From positions 92,789,248 through 92,853,247 of the forward strand of contig CM061133.1 of the NCBI GenBank assembly GCA_030789695.1: a stretch of DNA of 64,000 bases, written 5' to 3'. The position numbers and the translations under genes are program-made. This document shows, piece after piece, positions 34,539 to 45,203 of this stretch; position 1 is the first letter of the stretch, and every line of letters begins with the position of its first letter. The stretch comes from Scilla litardierei. Taxonomy: Eukaryota > Streptophyta > Magnoliopsida > Asparagales > Asparagaceae. The notes under the pieces are model-generated. The model did not search any database. It had not been told where the DNA came from and was given only the letters and a program-made list of their open reading frames with translations.

Positions 34539-35750
34539 CTAAATTTCAGATTCACCCATAATCCCTAATTCTCCACGCAACCTCTCAAATGAATCTTCTT
34601 TAAGAGGTTTTGTGAAGATGTCGACAATTTGTTTTTGGGTTTCAATGTACTCTAAGATGATGTCCTTCTTAGCTACATGATCATTGATAAAGTGGTGTCT
34701 CACATCTATGTTTTTGGTACGGAAGTGATGTACCGGATTCTTGGAAAGACATATGGCACTTTGGTTATCAACCATGATAGGGCAAGTATCACAATTTACA
34801 CCATAGTCCATAAGAGTGTGTCTCATCCAAAGAACTTGTGCACATACAAGACCCACGGTAATATATTCCGCTTCAGTCGTGGATAATGATATCGAGTTCT
34901 GTTTCTTGAAAAACCAAGAAACTAAGGAATTTCCTAGGAAATGGCAAGTGCCCCTAGTACTTTTCCTATCGGATTTGCATCCGGTAAAGTCGGCATCACT
35001 ATATGAAATTAACTCATATGTGCTAGATTTCAGGTATATTAACCCATAATATTCTAAAGAATGACTGAGATAACGAAAGATTCGTTTAACCGTAATCAAG
35101 TGTGACTCCTTAGGTCTAGCTTGATATCTAGCACACAAGCATACTGAAAACATGATATCGGGCCTACTAGCAGTTAAATAGAGTAAGCTACCGAACATAC
35201 CTCGATATAGACGAATGTCTACATCTTTTTCGTTCTCATCCTTTTGTAGATGGGTTGTCGTACTCATGGGAGTCCTTTTGCTTGAAGACGATTCCATCCT
35301 GAATCGCTTGATAAGCTCCCCTGTGTACTTAGTTTGATGTATGAAAGTCTCATCCTTCATTTGTCGAATTTGTAGTCCAAGAAAGTAGTTGAACTTTTCC
35401 ATGTGGCTCATCTCGAATTCATCCTTCATAGACTTAGAAAATTCTTGACAAAGTTTAAAGTTAGTAGAACCAAATATTATGTCGTCTACATAAACTTGAA
35501 TCAATAGGATGTCATTTCCATAATCCTTAATGAAAAGTGTTGAATCAACTTCACCCATTTTAAAACCTAAATCCAAAAGAAAGGTCTTGAGTCGATCATA
35601 CCAAGATCTAGGAGCTTGTCTCAACCCATACAATGCTTTCTTAAGTTTGAAAACATGGGTTGGAAATTTTTCATGAATGAAACCGTGAGGTTGAGAAACA
35701 TACACTTCTTCATTGACAATACCATTTAAAAATGCACTTTTAACATCCAT
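34539..35750 (-). pseudogene. SIRE reverse transcriptase (palm to end) and RNase H, frame open
   Basis: A 403-codon frame from an internal Met ([10 protein letters not shown] is a conserved RT block) to the pol stop near 34539. It contains the catalytic VYVDDIIFGST, the connection blocks, and RNase H with SYSDADFTGC, SLSTTEAEY, DNQSAICLSKNP, the RTKNIDVRHHF block and the final DIFTKPL. This is the best preserved coding stretch of any copia element here. It is not a gene by itself: the upstream RT part (35751-36052) has a frameshift near 35800 and a TAG at 35933-35935 where Trp is usual. Confidence 0.9.
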
Positions 35751-36052
35751 TTGAAATAATTTGAAATTCTTATGAGATGCAAAAGATAAAACAATCTAAT
35801 AGCTTCTAATCTAGCTAAGGGGGCAAAGGATTCTTCGAAATCGATACTTTCCTCTTGCCGGTAGCCTTGATCTACTAACCTTGCTTTGTTCCTTCTGATG
35901 ACCTCGTTCTCATCGGTCTTGTTCTTGAAGATCTACTTGGTCCCAATAACTTGATTACCACTTGGAAGATGAACGAGCTCCCAAACTTCATTTCTCTCGA
36001 ATTGCATTAGTTCTTCTTCCATTGCCATTATCCCAGAGCTATCCTCACAAGC
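35751..36052 (-). pseudogene. SIRE RT N-terminal part, broken
   Basis: Words of the RT start (MEEELMQFERNEVWELVHLP, about 36020-35965; then [14 protein letters not shown]) lie on the minus strand, with the TAG and frameshift noted for the downstream part. Confidence 0.8.
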
Positions 36053-37427
36053 TTATTGGATGTTCTTTGGCTCAATGGTAGAGACAAATGAAGAATGAGA
36101 GAATTCTTCAATTCTAGACCTCGTTAGAACACCCACACCAATATTTCCAATAATTTGGTTATGTGGATGGTTGCGAATGGTTGGGTAAGCTTTGGGTATT
36201 CCTACATCACTTGGAACATCTTCAACAATCTCATTAGTAGTGTTAGTATCAATAATTGAATCATTAATCTTGACATGACTAAGAGAATCACAGATAGCAT
36301 CTACACTATCATCTACAACATGAGAAAAATCAAAATCTTCATGAAATGATACGTATAGTGATTCCTCGATCGTTGAAGAAGTTTTGTTGTATATCCGGAA
36401 GGCCTTGCTACGTGTGGAATATCCAACAAAGATTCCTTCATCGGATCTCGGCTCAAATTTATCTAAATTACCAAAGGTGTTCTTGATAAAACATTTTGAA
36501 CCAAAAACTCGAAAATATTTAACTTGAGTCTTTTTGTCATAAAATAACTCAAAACAAGTTTTGTTCGTTTGAGGCCTCTGTAGGATCCTATTGAGCACAT
36601 AACATGCCGTGTGCACCGTTTCTGCCCAAAATTGTAGTTTAAGCTGACTATCATGGAGCATAGTACGAGCACACTCAATAAGAGTCCTATTCTTTCTCTC
36701 TACAACACCATTTTGTGGTGGTGCCCGAGGAAAGGAAAAATTGTGAGTTATCCCGGTGTCATCACAAAACTTTATAAAAGACTCATTCTCAAATTCTCCT
36801 CCATGATCACTACGGATAGTGATAATGGACCTATCCTAATATATTCTGAATCTTCTTTGCAAATATGGTAAACTCTTCAAAAGCTTCATTCTTAATAGTT
36901 AAGAATGAGACCCAAGTAAATCTAGAGAAGTCGTCAACGACAACTAATCCATAATAAGCATTGCCTAAAGAAGCGGTTCTATTTGGCCCAAACAAATCTA
37001 TATGAAGTAGTTCTAGGGGCCTCTTAGAAGTAATCCCTCTTTTAAGCTTAAAAGATGATTTACTAAGTTTACTTATTTGACATGAATCACAAAAGTTTTT
37101 CTTACTAAAAACAATTTTTGGAAAACATTTGACTAGATCATGCTTAGCTAACTTATATAAGTGCTTGAAATGAACATGACTAAAACGGCGATGCCATAAT
37201 AGTTGTTCATTTGTATTAGCAACTAAGCAATGTTCTACAGTTTTAGGCAGGCTCAAATAATAAATATTTTTACGCCTAATGCCGGTAAATAAAGCATGTG
37301 AATTTTTGTTGGGTCCAAGGGGATTAGCCCTTTGGAAGCCAAGTCCAAATGGACTTCCGCTTCCCAACATAATTACTATTATTAATAACATCATGAAAAT
37401 AGGAATCCTCATATGCATTCCTATCAT
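36053..37427 (-). pseudogene. SIRE integrase in two frames, protease missing
   Basis: The minus frame 37427-36831 has WHRRFSHVHFKHLYKL and CDSCQISKLSKSSF (zinc-binding part), LELLHIDLFGPN and the VVVDDFSRFTWVSFL core. A break at about 36830-36660 leads to the C-terminal part (36661-36053; CYVLNRILQRPQTNKTCFE, the YSTRSKAFRIYN block). Upstream the text jumps from a gag/protease linker (WTWLPKG) directly to FTGIRRKNIYYL. The protease with its DSG motif is absent, a deletion of roughly 400 bp relative to other SIRE pol genes. Confidence 0.82.
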
Positions 37428-37740
37428 TTAAGCTAGTGTTCTTAGGACCCCAAATGGTGTAAGTTTTGGGAGTCCTTTTCCTAGTTGTATACATAGTTGT
37501 TAGATTTCTATGTGGTGCATGCTTCTTAGGAACATGGTTTCTATCATAAAAATGAGGTGGTGGATATGCATATGACATATGAGAATTATATGTATGCTTG
37601 GGAACATGCATGTTGTATGAAACATATGGGTTATGCATGACATGTGGAGGTTGTGCATACATGTAAGAATGATGTGTATGAGTATATGGGTGTATATGAG
37701 CACGTACATGAGTATTTCTCATGTGTGGACTTGTACGTGT
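37324..37740 (-). pseudogene. SIRE gag-end / linker, Tyr-His-Pro rich
   Basis: A minus frame 37722-37324 rich in Tyr, His, Pro and Met (HPYTHTHHSYMYAQPPHVMH) before the short WLPKG word. SIRE-lineage elements have a low-complexity linker between the gag zinc knuckle and the protease. No zinc knuckle remains; the sequence is cut near 37867 by Athila-1. Confidence 0.6.
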
Positions 37741-38113
37741 CCATGGGTGTGGAGCTTAGAAAGTGTCATGAGTATCCACTTGTGAAGTAGGAGATTTCCT
37801 ACGTAGATGAAGGTTTGTGTACATGTAAACATGGCTTCTCTTTTGGTTTCCACCCTTAGTGGGTTTCTGACGTGTGTTTATATTTCATATATTTGCGCAC
37901 GTTTTCCTCCGTGTTTTTCCGTTATTTACCGCCATCTTATATTCATTTTCTCGTGTTTTCTTGTTTTCTTTCACTTTTCCGTGTTTTTCGTATTTTGCAG
38001 GAGTTTACTGGCATATGGGACATAAAACGACGATATCATGAGTCCTCGGAGCAACAGGAGGAGTCACACGTGATCCAGGGGTCAAACGACGAATATCACA
38101 TCTTTCAACCCCT

Positions 38114-38485
38114 CACCCGACCGGTTGGTCATTTCCAACCGATCGGGTGATGCACGCGTGCACCACCTGGACACAAGTTGGAGCGGCCAAGAAGTCACCC
38201 GGTCGGTTCAGTGACCGGTTCAAACGCCCCAACTCTCTGGAATTCTGACGCTGAATGCCAACCGATTGGGTGACCTTCACCCGATCGGTTCACCTGTAGC
38301 CGATTCTCTGAAGCCAAGAAACGGAGAGATCAACCGACCGGTTCACCCGACGGCACGAAGATCCAACCGATCAGCTTCAACCCTCAACCGACCGTGCCGT
38401 GGTGACCGGGTGGAGTCCTATTCTGAGTCGTCGAAGAAACGCAGCAGGTCACCCGATCGGGTGACTTTTCACCCGATCGGGTGAT
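38114..38485. promoter_or_regulatory. CACCCGATCGGGTG palindrome array of Athila-1
   Basis: It includes a hairpin with 15-bp arms and one mismatch (38114-38149), a hairpin of AACCGATTGGGTGA and TCACCCGATCGGTT (about 38268-38305) and two perfect 16-bp palindromes TCACCCGATCGGGTGA (about 38448-38485). Single ACCGACCGGTT-like words lie between. Confidence 0.82.
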
Positions 38486-38936
38486 ATCGTATTCTATATC
38501 TAGGACCCCTAGGTTTTCCAGAAACGAGAGTTGTTATTTTTTGCTGTTTTTTCTCTCTTGACGGCTGTAATTTTTCAGATATTTGTAAGTCTTCCGATCT
38601 TTGTCAAACTTTAATATAGTGTTATTAGCATTGCTCGTATGGCTTTTTAATCCCCTGATCATGATTTTTACGGTCGATTTCTATTTAGATCGCTTTTTAC
38701 TAAATATGTGTGAGTAGTTCCCTAATCTGGGATTTTGGTGGAAACCCCTTCGTGGGCTCTTCCCGATGCGTCCATAGGACTAGGAAATCGATAGGGAATA
38801 GGAATCTAATGGTTACGCGGGGTGTTTTATTGTCATCGGTGGGAAAAAGACCTACTTTGACCGTTGGGCCAAGGGGGAATAAACTTGGCGGTTGACTCCC
38901 TAGTCATAGCTCTCGCTCTTAGCGTAGACGTCGAAT

Positions 38937-39041
38937 CCTAGCACGCGGGAGCGGCAGGATAAGGCGTTGGGAGTTATCGTTGCGAGCTTAGTGCTCCCAG
39001 AGTCGGTCAGTGTTAATGGACACGGGAGTGCCCACTGACCG
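38937..39041 (+). ncRNA. GGGA-capped hairpins in the Athila-1 leader
   Basis: Two elements: CGC-GGGA-GCG (38944-38953) flanked by CCT/AGG, and CAC-GGGA-GTG (39021-39030) inside a 9-bp stem CGGTCAGTG/CACTGACCG (39004-39012 and 39033-39041). GGGA is a GNRA tetraloop. They sit in the same part of the LTR as the GAGA hairpins of Athila-2. Putative cis-acting RNA structure, not an independent transcript. Confidence 0.55.
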
Positions 39042-39466
39042 AACCCAGGAAGTCCGGCGTATCATCCTGGGCACCGACCGGAATATCGGGCCCATGGGAC
39101 GCTGGTACCACTTTCAGAGGCAACGTCTCACCATTAGACCCTAATTCTGATCGTCATCCGACCCGTAGGCCGTGTCGGCGAGAATCGCACGATAGGGTGG
39201 AAACCAAAGTGCCGGGTTTTCCCTTTATATTGTTTATCCATTGCATTCCATTTACTGTGACAACCCATCATCCGATTCGGGCTAGCTCACCCATGGGGTG
39301 AACTTGATCCTGCTTGACACAAGCACATCCACGCCTCCCTGAGTTCGACCCCCAAGCCACACTACAACACCGTGCGCTTGCGGTTACAAATATTTAAATC
39401 TCACGCACCCAATCATATTATTGCACACATCAAACACGCACAAAAACAGGGGGGTGTCAAGCTTTA

Positions 39467-39487
39467 TGGCGCCGTTGCCAGGGAGGC
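39467..39487 (+). promoter_or_regulatory. Primer binding site of Athila-1
   Basis: TGGCGCCGTTGCCAGGGAGGC (first 18 bases are the core), the Athila-type site, seven bases after the LTR end. Confidence 0.88.
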
Positions 39488-39636
39488 AACGTGCTAGTTA
39501 TTTTAGGATTTCATGAACCCTTGTGTCTAGCTCTCATCCCTACCTCGTGATAATTTTCGCATTCTTCTTTTTCCTTTTTGTTTTCTTATTTCTGTTTCTT
39601 TCCCACTCGTCACTTCACGGGTGTTTGTTGTTATTC

Positions 39637-40430
39637 ATGCGCAGGAGTTCAAGAAGTCTCGACGACTTGATTCCCGTTGATCCAGAGATAAACGCCACCC
39701 TAAGGCGTTTGGCCGTCGAGAAGCGAAGAATAGAGGATCCTGAAACCATAGGGGAGAACACCCCGCCTCAAAAGTCCCTGCTGGAGTACTCGATGCCATC
39801 GATCGAGTCCACCTCTGCCATCCGCCCTCCTGCTATTACGGCGCAAAGCTTTGAGCTTAAGCCGTCTTTGGTGACGTGGATCCAGCAGGATCAATTTTCG
39901 GGTGCACCCATGGAGAGACCAATTGAGCATTTGGACTCCTTCTTGGAAAAATGTGACACCTTCCGGATAAACGGTGTCACAACTGAGGCGATCCGTCTGA
40001 AGCTATTCCCCTTCTCTCTGCAAGATAAGGCCAAGCTGTGGCTTAGGGGGAAGGACCCGAATACATTCAACACCTGGGAGAAGCTCTCAAATGCTTTTCT
40101 GACGAGGTTCTTTCCTCCGGGGAAGACCATGAAGCTGAGGAGTGAGATCTCCTCCTTCTCCCAGGCCAGCCACGAGTCTCTGCACAAAGCATGGACCAGA
40201 TACAAGGAGATGCAGCGAAGATGTCCCCACCATGAGCTCCCCAAGTGGCAGATCATAAATCTGTTCTATAATGGGTTGAGGGACGATTTGAAATCTTCCA
40301 TGGACGCCGTGGCAGGAGGGTCCTTTATGTCAAGAAGTGAAGAAGATGCCGGGAACATTCTTGAAAATATGGCATCCAATAATGAGCGATGGTGTGACGA
40401 GAGAGCCACACCTAGATCTGGAGGCATCCA
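39637..40430 (+). pseudogene. Athila-1 gag, N-terminal part
   Basis: I take the ATG at 39637 (MRRSSRSLDDLIPVDPEINA); the upstream open part is a T-rich hydrophobic stretch in the leader with no good start. The Retrotrans_gag (PF03732) region runs from about 39900 to 40260: DSFLEKCDTF, LKLFPFSLQDKAKLWL, AFLTRFFPPGKT, SLHKAWTRYKEMQRRCPHHEL and NLFYNGL. This capsid-like protein assembles particles. Athila-2 cuts it at 40430; translation into the LTR (to 40740) is accidental. Confidence 0.88.
40426..40430. other. Left target site duplication of Athila-2 (ATCCA)
   Basis: ATCCA at 40426-40430 against ATCTA at 61457-61461; one mismatch, best explained by a later point mutation in the left copy. Confidence 0.78.
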
Positions 40431-40728
40431 TGATCACTATGTATTTTACACCTTTTTTCTGCATGTTTGCATGCCATTTAGATCGCTCAAATCGTGTTTT
40501 TCAAGTTTATTCGACAATATTGCGATGCTTTTCACGATTTGTTGTTTTTGTCGTATTTCAGGAGATTTGGAGCGATTTGCAGTGATTCTGAGATACACCC
40601 ACTCCGGAGTGTCACCGACGACTCTCTTGAGGGGTATTTTTCGATTGGAGAGGAGTGGTAGAGGAAAGAACGTCGTAGGAGCGACGAGGAGGAAAAAACA
40701 TGAAGAATGGGCATTTTCAGCATGCCAC

Positions 40729-41100
40729 TCGGCCGAGTGAAGGAGTCACTCGGCCGAGCATAGACAGCCCGCTCGGCCGGCCAGATCGGACACGCAACAG
40801 AGCCAATATCAGCATGCACTCGGCCGAGCATCGCCATACCACTCGGCCGAGCACCGAGTCATCCCTCGCCCGAGTGGAGCCAAGACGACGGCAACCAAAA
40901 ACGTCCAACTCTCTGGAATCCATCAGTCAGCCCTAAAGACCGACTCGGCCGAGTGATGAAAGACCGTCCGCCCGAGTGAAGAACGCCCACCGACCGAGTG
41001 AAGAAAAGTCACTCGGCCGAGTGACTCCCGAGGAGACGACCCCCAAGACCCCCAACTCTCTGTAATCTATCAGGGTCTATCACTCGGCCGAGTGACATTT
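40729..41100. promoter_or_regulatory. CACTCGGCCGAGTG palindrome array in U3 of Athila-2
   Basis: About seven perfect CTCGGCCGAG palindromes and several variants (CTCGCCCGAG, CGACCGAG) lie 100-470 bp upstream of the TATA-like box. The 3' LTR copy is at about 59931-60300. Confidence 0.88.
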
Positions 41101-41200
41101 GTCACTCTGCCGCGTGAGCCGTGCTGCCTGTAGCGTAAACTGCGATTTTGAGGCTGCGTAGGGGCATTTTCGTCAGGATTTTTTGGGCGATTTTGGGGAG

Positions 41201-41207
41201 TATTTAA
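41201..41207 (+). promoter_or_regulatory. TATA-like box of the Athila-2 LTR
   Basis: TATTTAA, in GGGGAGTATTTAACCCC. The Athila-3 LTR has CTATTTAAGG at the same place (about 63247). A weaker match than a canonical TATA box. Confidence 0.55.
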
Positions 41208-41593
41208 CCCCAGTTTTTAACCTAGATTGGAGAGCTTTTTCAGAATTTTTTGCAGCCTTTTTAGATTAACTTTTTAGGAATTAGATTTAGCTTTTAGGGA
41301 GGAGAGAAAAGTGATAATTTGTTGGATGCTACCTTGTTCTTCATTGGTTTGTCTCTCTCTCCCTCAAAAACTCCATTTTATTGATTTATTGAATATAGCT
41401 ATGAATTCCATTCATTTTACTTGTGAATTTCTATTGAATTTGATGATGAATTGTGAGTAGTTTCATCGTCTTAGGGCGTAGGGATGAACCTTACGAACCC
41501 TATTTCTAATTTGTGATGAATTGGTGAAATTATTGCTAGAATTGATTAGGGTTAGTTTGGGATTGATTTAATACGAATAGCTAGGGATTCATA

Positions 41594-41935
41594 CCGATTG
41601 GGATTTGCAAGAGATTGGATCCCAACTCGATAGGAAGCCCTAGAAATTCAAATTGGGTTGAAATTGGATTTCTCCGGAATCGGTTTGCAAGAGATTGGAC
41701 CGAAACTAGGGTTTTCGATTGTAATTCTATACCAATACCCGTTTGCAAAAGATTGGACGGGTAGGAACTATCCCAACCTAGGTCGTAGCTCGAGTTTGCA
41801 CGAGAGTGGGCTCGAGATACGATTGAACGATGATGTTGTTCTTCACGCTAGTTTGCCTAGGTTAGGGTTTGCAAGAGATTGGGCCCTACCCTAGGTTTGC
41901 TATAGACCGGCAATAGCGCGAGAGCGTGAGCTTGG
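41594..41935 (+). ncRNA. Tandem GAGA-tetraloop hairpin array in the Athila-2 leader
   Basis: Five hairpins with an invariant 14-nt apical element. Outer arms: 41598-41604/41619-41625, 41680-41684/41699-41703, 41736-41742/41757-41763, 41789-41795/41810-41816, 41856-41868/41883-41895. Apical sequence TTGCAAGAGATTGG in three, TTGCAAAAGATTGG in the third, TTGCACGAGAGTGG in the fourth. It folds as CAA-GAGA-TTG, or CAC-GAGA-GTG in the fourth. A sixth, different member has CGC-GAGA-GCG at 41917-41926. The array lies downstream of the TATA-like box, so it should be in the leader RNA. Putative cis-acting RNA structure, not an independent transcript. Confidence 0.8.
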
Positions 41936-42261
41936 TTCTACATTTAGTTGCAACTAGTTCACCCGAATTTCAAGTCTAGCAATTGTGAAACCTACGAATC
42001 ACAATGATGAGATACGGCGAGTAGCGGGGATTCCCTACCCCTAGGCGTCTTTATTAATTTGTTATTTGTTTTATACGATTGAACGACTGTGATCGCATTA
42101 CTGCGAACGTTTCTCGACTTTTCTTATAGCCAGGTGATTGAAGAAGACATTGTTATTAGGCCTCCCTGTGTTCGATACCCGCTCGCCGCTACACCGTGCG
42201 CTTGCGGTAAGACTACAGTGTCGCCGCTCCGGGACGTGTATCCGGGGCGCGATCAAGTTTT

Positions 42262-42279
42262 TGGCGCCATTGCCGGGGA
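42262..42279 (+). promoter_or_regulatory. Primer binding site of Athila-2
   Basis: TGGCGCCATTGCCGGGGA, six bases after the LTR end. Confidence 0.9.
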
Positions 42280-42396
42280 GGCAATAGTGTTTGATTCTAC
42301 CTACCTAGCTATTTTTCTTTTTTGTTCTATTATTTCTATTTTTATTTTACCCTTCCGTTGTGCTAACTATTTCTTTGAAACTCTGTTTTCCCTTGC

Positions 42397-43953
42397 ATGT
42401 ACACAAGATCCTCGGCGAACCCCGAAGAGATACTATACGATCCGGAGATCGAGCGTACATTAAGGAGGATCGGAGCGGAGAGGAGACCCGTTACGGAAGG
42501 AAATTTTATGACCCATCCTGAGACACCCGAAGAATTGGCAGAGCGAATGGCGAGGATTATTTCCATAAGAGATAGGCTTCGGCCTAAGACTTCTTTTACG
42601 ACCTCGTCCATAGCCATGCCGGAGTTGGCGGTCGACAAAAAATTTAAGTTGAAGACCGGATTGGTGGTCCTTATGCAACAAGATCCTTTTCATGGGAACT
42701 CCCATGAAAATCCTCATTACCACATCCAGCTCTTCCTATCGAAGTGTGCCACCTTCCAAATGCCGGGCGTCTCCGTGGATGCTATCAGACTGCGCCTCTT
42801 CCCTTTCACACTCAAGGACAAGGCCTTATATTGGTTGAGGACGCAAGCTGAAGGAATCTTCACCACTTGGGATGAATTGGCGAGTGCCTTCGTCGACAAA
42901 TTTTACCCGCCCTCCAAGACGGTGAAGATAAGAAGTGCTCTCATGTCCTTCAAGCAAGGACCACAGGAGACTCTCTATGAAGCATGGGAGCGCTTCAAGG
43001 ACTTGCAACATCAATGCCCCCATCATAGCATTGAGGATTGGGAGCTTGTCCACAGTTTCTACAATGGACTCCAACCGGGCACGAAGCAGATTATTGATGC
43101 CACCGCAAATGGAGCCATTTTGTCGAAGACTCCCGATGAAGCTACGGCCTTGCTTGAGGAGATGGCCTCGAACAACCAACAGTGGGGCGATGAGCGAGGA
43201 CACTCTTCGTCATCCTTGAAGCTGTCTAGCATTTATGAGGCCAAGGCCGTCGCGGAGCTTGCCAACAAATTTGATTCTCTCCACAAGGTAGTGGAGAGAT
43301 TGGAGAAATTCATTACGGAGCCTCAAGGAGCCCCTTCTACATCCACGTCGACAAATCATATGAACGATTGGCAAAACCAATCCCAAGCCATGTATGTAGG
43401 AGGAGAGCAAGGAGAAGGAGCTTTGGAGCAAATTCAATACGTCGCGGGGAATTCTGGATATTGGGCCAATCCGGTCGCTAGAAACCATCTGGGTTTCTCA
43501 TATGCTAATAATGATGGTGCATTGAACCCCCCGCAAAAACAACCTCCTCAAGCTCGAGCTCCACCACCACAACCAAATTATCCACCAAGGGGGCCACCGC
43601 AACAAAACTTCCCACCGAGGCAACAAGTGGGACCTTATAGGCCACCCGGGTACAATCAAGGGTGGAGAAATCCCAACCCTCCGCAAGCTCAACCATGTCC
43701 GGATTTTGAAGCTAAGGTGGAGGAGTTTATGGCGGAACAAAGAAAGATCAACGCCACGTTGAAGGCGGGACAAGATTCTCTCGCCACCGTCGTCGCTCAA
43801 ATTTGGGAGCAACTTGCTTTGCTCAATAAAAACAATCAACAATTGCCGGCTCAACCCGAGCCGAATCCACGGGGCAACACCGGCCATATCAATGCGGTCA
43901 TTGCGGTTACAACAAGAGGAAGGAAGGATACCACCCCCCATGACTCAAATTAA
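42397..43953 (+). pseudogene. Athila-2 gag
   Basis: The ATG at 42397 starts MYTRSSANPEEILYDPEIER. The frame is open for 518 codons. The Retrotrans_gag (PF03732) region is at about 42700-43080 (QLFLSKCATFQMPGV, LRLFPFTLKDKALYWL, AFVDKFYPPSKTVKIRS, ETLYEAWERFKDLQHQCPHH, SFYNGL). It is followed by a predicted helical part (ELANKFDSLHKVVERLEKF) and a long Pro/Gln-rich linker (about 43530-43660). No zinc knuckle is visible, as usual in Athila. Near 43900 the frame should pass into protease, but a small insertion around NAVIAVTTRG shifts it and it stops at 43953. Gag itself is nearly complete and could be made. Confidence 0.88.
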
Positions 43954-45156
43954 GGAAACCGTGGTGGAGAATCTAGAAGAAAGCGAGCCGGTAATTGAAG
44001 TGGCAAAGGAGAAGGAGCCGCAAGAAGGAGAAAAATCTAGAATGGAGAAGCTTATTGATGAGCACCGATTTATGACACCGGTGCCCTTCCCTCAACGGCT
44101 AGCTAAAGCCAAGATGGAGAAACGGCTAGCTAAGTTTCTCGAGTATTTGAGAGGGGTGAGCCTCAATATCCCCTTCCTCGACGCTATAGTGGAAATCCCA
44201 TCTTACGCCAAGTTCTTAAAGGACTTAATTACGGGAAGGAAGAGGAAGGAGAAGATCATGCTCGCGGAGGAAGGGACTTGGTTCACAAAGAGAGAGAATG
44301 AGCCTGCCAAATTCAAAGATCCAGGGAGTTTCCGGATTCCTTGCACTATAGGCGGCGTCCCCCTATAAAAAGCATTGGTAGATTTGGGGGCTAGTGTTAG
44401 CCTTATGCCTCTCTCAATGTTCCGGAAGTTGAATACCGGCACAGACTTAAAGCCTACCGACATGCGGATTCAACTAGCGGACGGGCGGATTACAAGGCCG
44501 GTTGGGATCGCAGCGGACATCCCACTCCAAGTTCCGGGGGCATATGTTTGCCATGCGATTTTGTGATAATGGACATCAAGGAGGAGAGCGATACATTGCT
44601 CATACTTGGACGCCCATTCCTCGCCACCGCCGGTGTCATCGTCGATATGCGGGAGGGGACTCTTACCTTGAACGTCGGCAACATCAAAGTGGAGCTCCAT
44701 ATACTGAAGGCAATGAAGCACATGCCGTATCATGAGGAGCTAGATTACATGGACCTCCTCGACGAGGTCATCAAAGAGGCGATCCAACACTCCATCGGTG
44801 CACCCCACGAAGATAGCTTCGAAGAAGGCCTAGATTTGGCCGAGGAAGAGAAGATGGAGCACTCCCCCGATATCTCCATGGCGATTGATGATGGCGACAC
44901 TGATGTCGCAAGAATACGGGAGCTCTGCAAGCTCTCGAAGTTGAGGACTCCGAAGAAAGCTCCACCGATACGACGATCGGTGTCACCGTCAAAGTCGAAG
45001 ACCAGAGCAAGCTCTAGCTTAGGGGAGCCACCCCCCAACATTGCCCATGACGAAGGGGCGCTGGGGAAGACCACACACCATCATGATCCAAATCCGAGCG
45101 GTCTTCCCGGCAAATTCGACGGGTGCATCTCATATGCACCCAACATCCCGCGCTAA
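43940..45156 (+). pseudogene. Athila-2 protease region
   Basis: The sequence continues in the next frame (PPPMTQIKETVVENLEE...) through a region typical of the Athila gag-protease junction (PFPQRLAKAKMEKRLAKFLEYL, IPFLDAIVEIPSYAKFLKDL). A TAA at 44366-44368 precedes the active-site block LVDLGASVSLMP (Asp codon at 44381). Another shift near 44555 leads to LLILGRPFLATAGVIVDMREG and an acidic C-terminal extension to TAA at 45154. The family is a retroviral-type aspartic protease that matures gag. Two shifts and one stop break it. No reverse transcriptase follows, which is expected in autonomous Athila elements. Confidence 0.86.
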
Positions 45157-45203
45157 ATTGAAAAATTTAAAGGGGTCGAGCTCAAGACCTTAAACGAGCG
45201 CTT

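Larger units (their letters stand above)
26608..37867 (-). mobile_element. SIRE-type Ty1-copia element, 5' part replaced by Athila-1
   Basis: Read on the minus strand from the right: gag/protease linker (37740-37324), integrase, RT-RNase H, a cluster of ACAGTCGACTGT motifs, an extra ORF remnant, the 3' spacer (split by LINEs), a polypurine tract and the 3' LTR. The pol text and the extra 3' ORF fit the SIRE/Maximus lineage. The gag and 5' LTR are absent at 37868, where Athila-1 begins; they may lie beyond the window. Confidence 0.82.
37868..39459 (+). repeat. 5' LTR of Athila-1
   Basis: About 1592 bp. The proposed start is TGACGTGTG; the end is GTGTCA, seven bases before the primer site. It has the T-rich start with TTGCAG ending at 38000, a palindrome array (38114-38485), a weak TATA-like CTATATCT near 38494, GGGA-capped hairpins (38937-39041) and the U5 motif (39330-39390). 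Confidence 0.8.
40431..42255 (+). repeat. 5' LTR of Athila-2
   Basis: 1825 bp, TGATCAC...GCGATCA. In order: T-rich start and TTTCAG (ending 40561), CTCGGCCGAG array (40729-41100), TATTTAA box (41201), GAGA hairpin array (41594-41935), U5 motif with GCTTGCGGTAAGA (about 42199-42211). Confidence 0.92.

Noticed and set aside
39523..39636. N-terminal hydrophobic extension of Athila-1 gag as a signal peptide
   Set aside because: The frame there begins at a GTG in the leader and the Phe/Leu run comes from a T-rich stretch; the ATG at 39637 starts the normal gag text.
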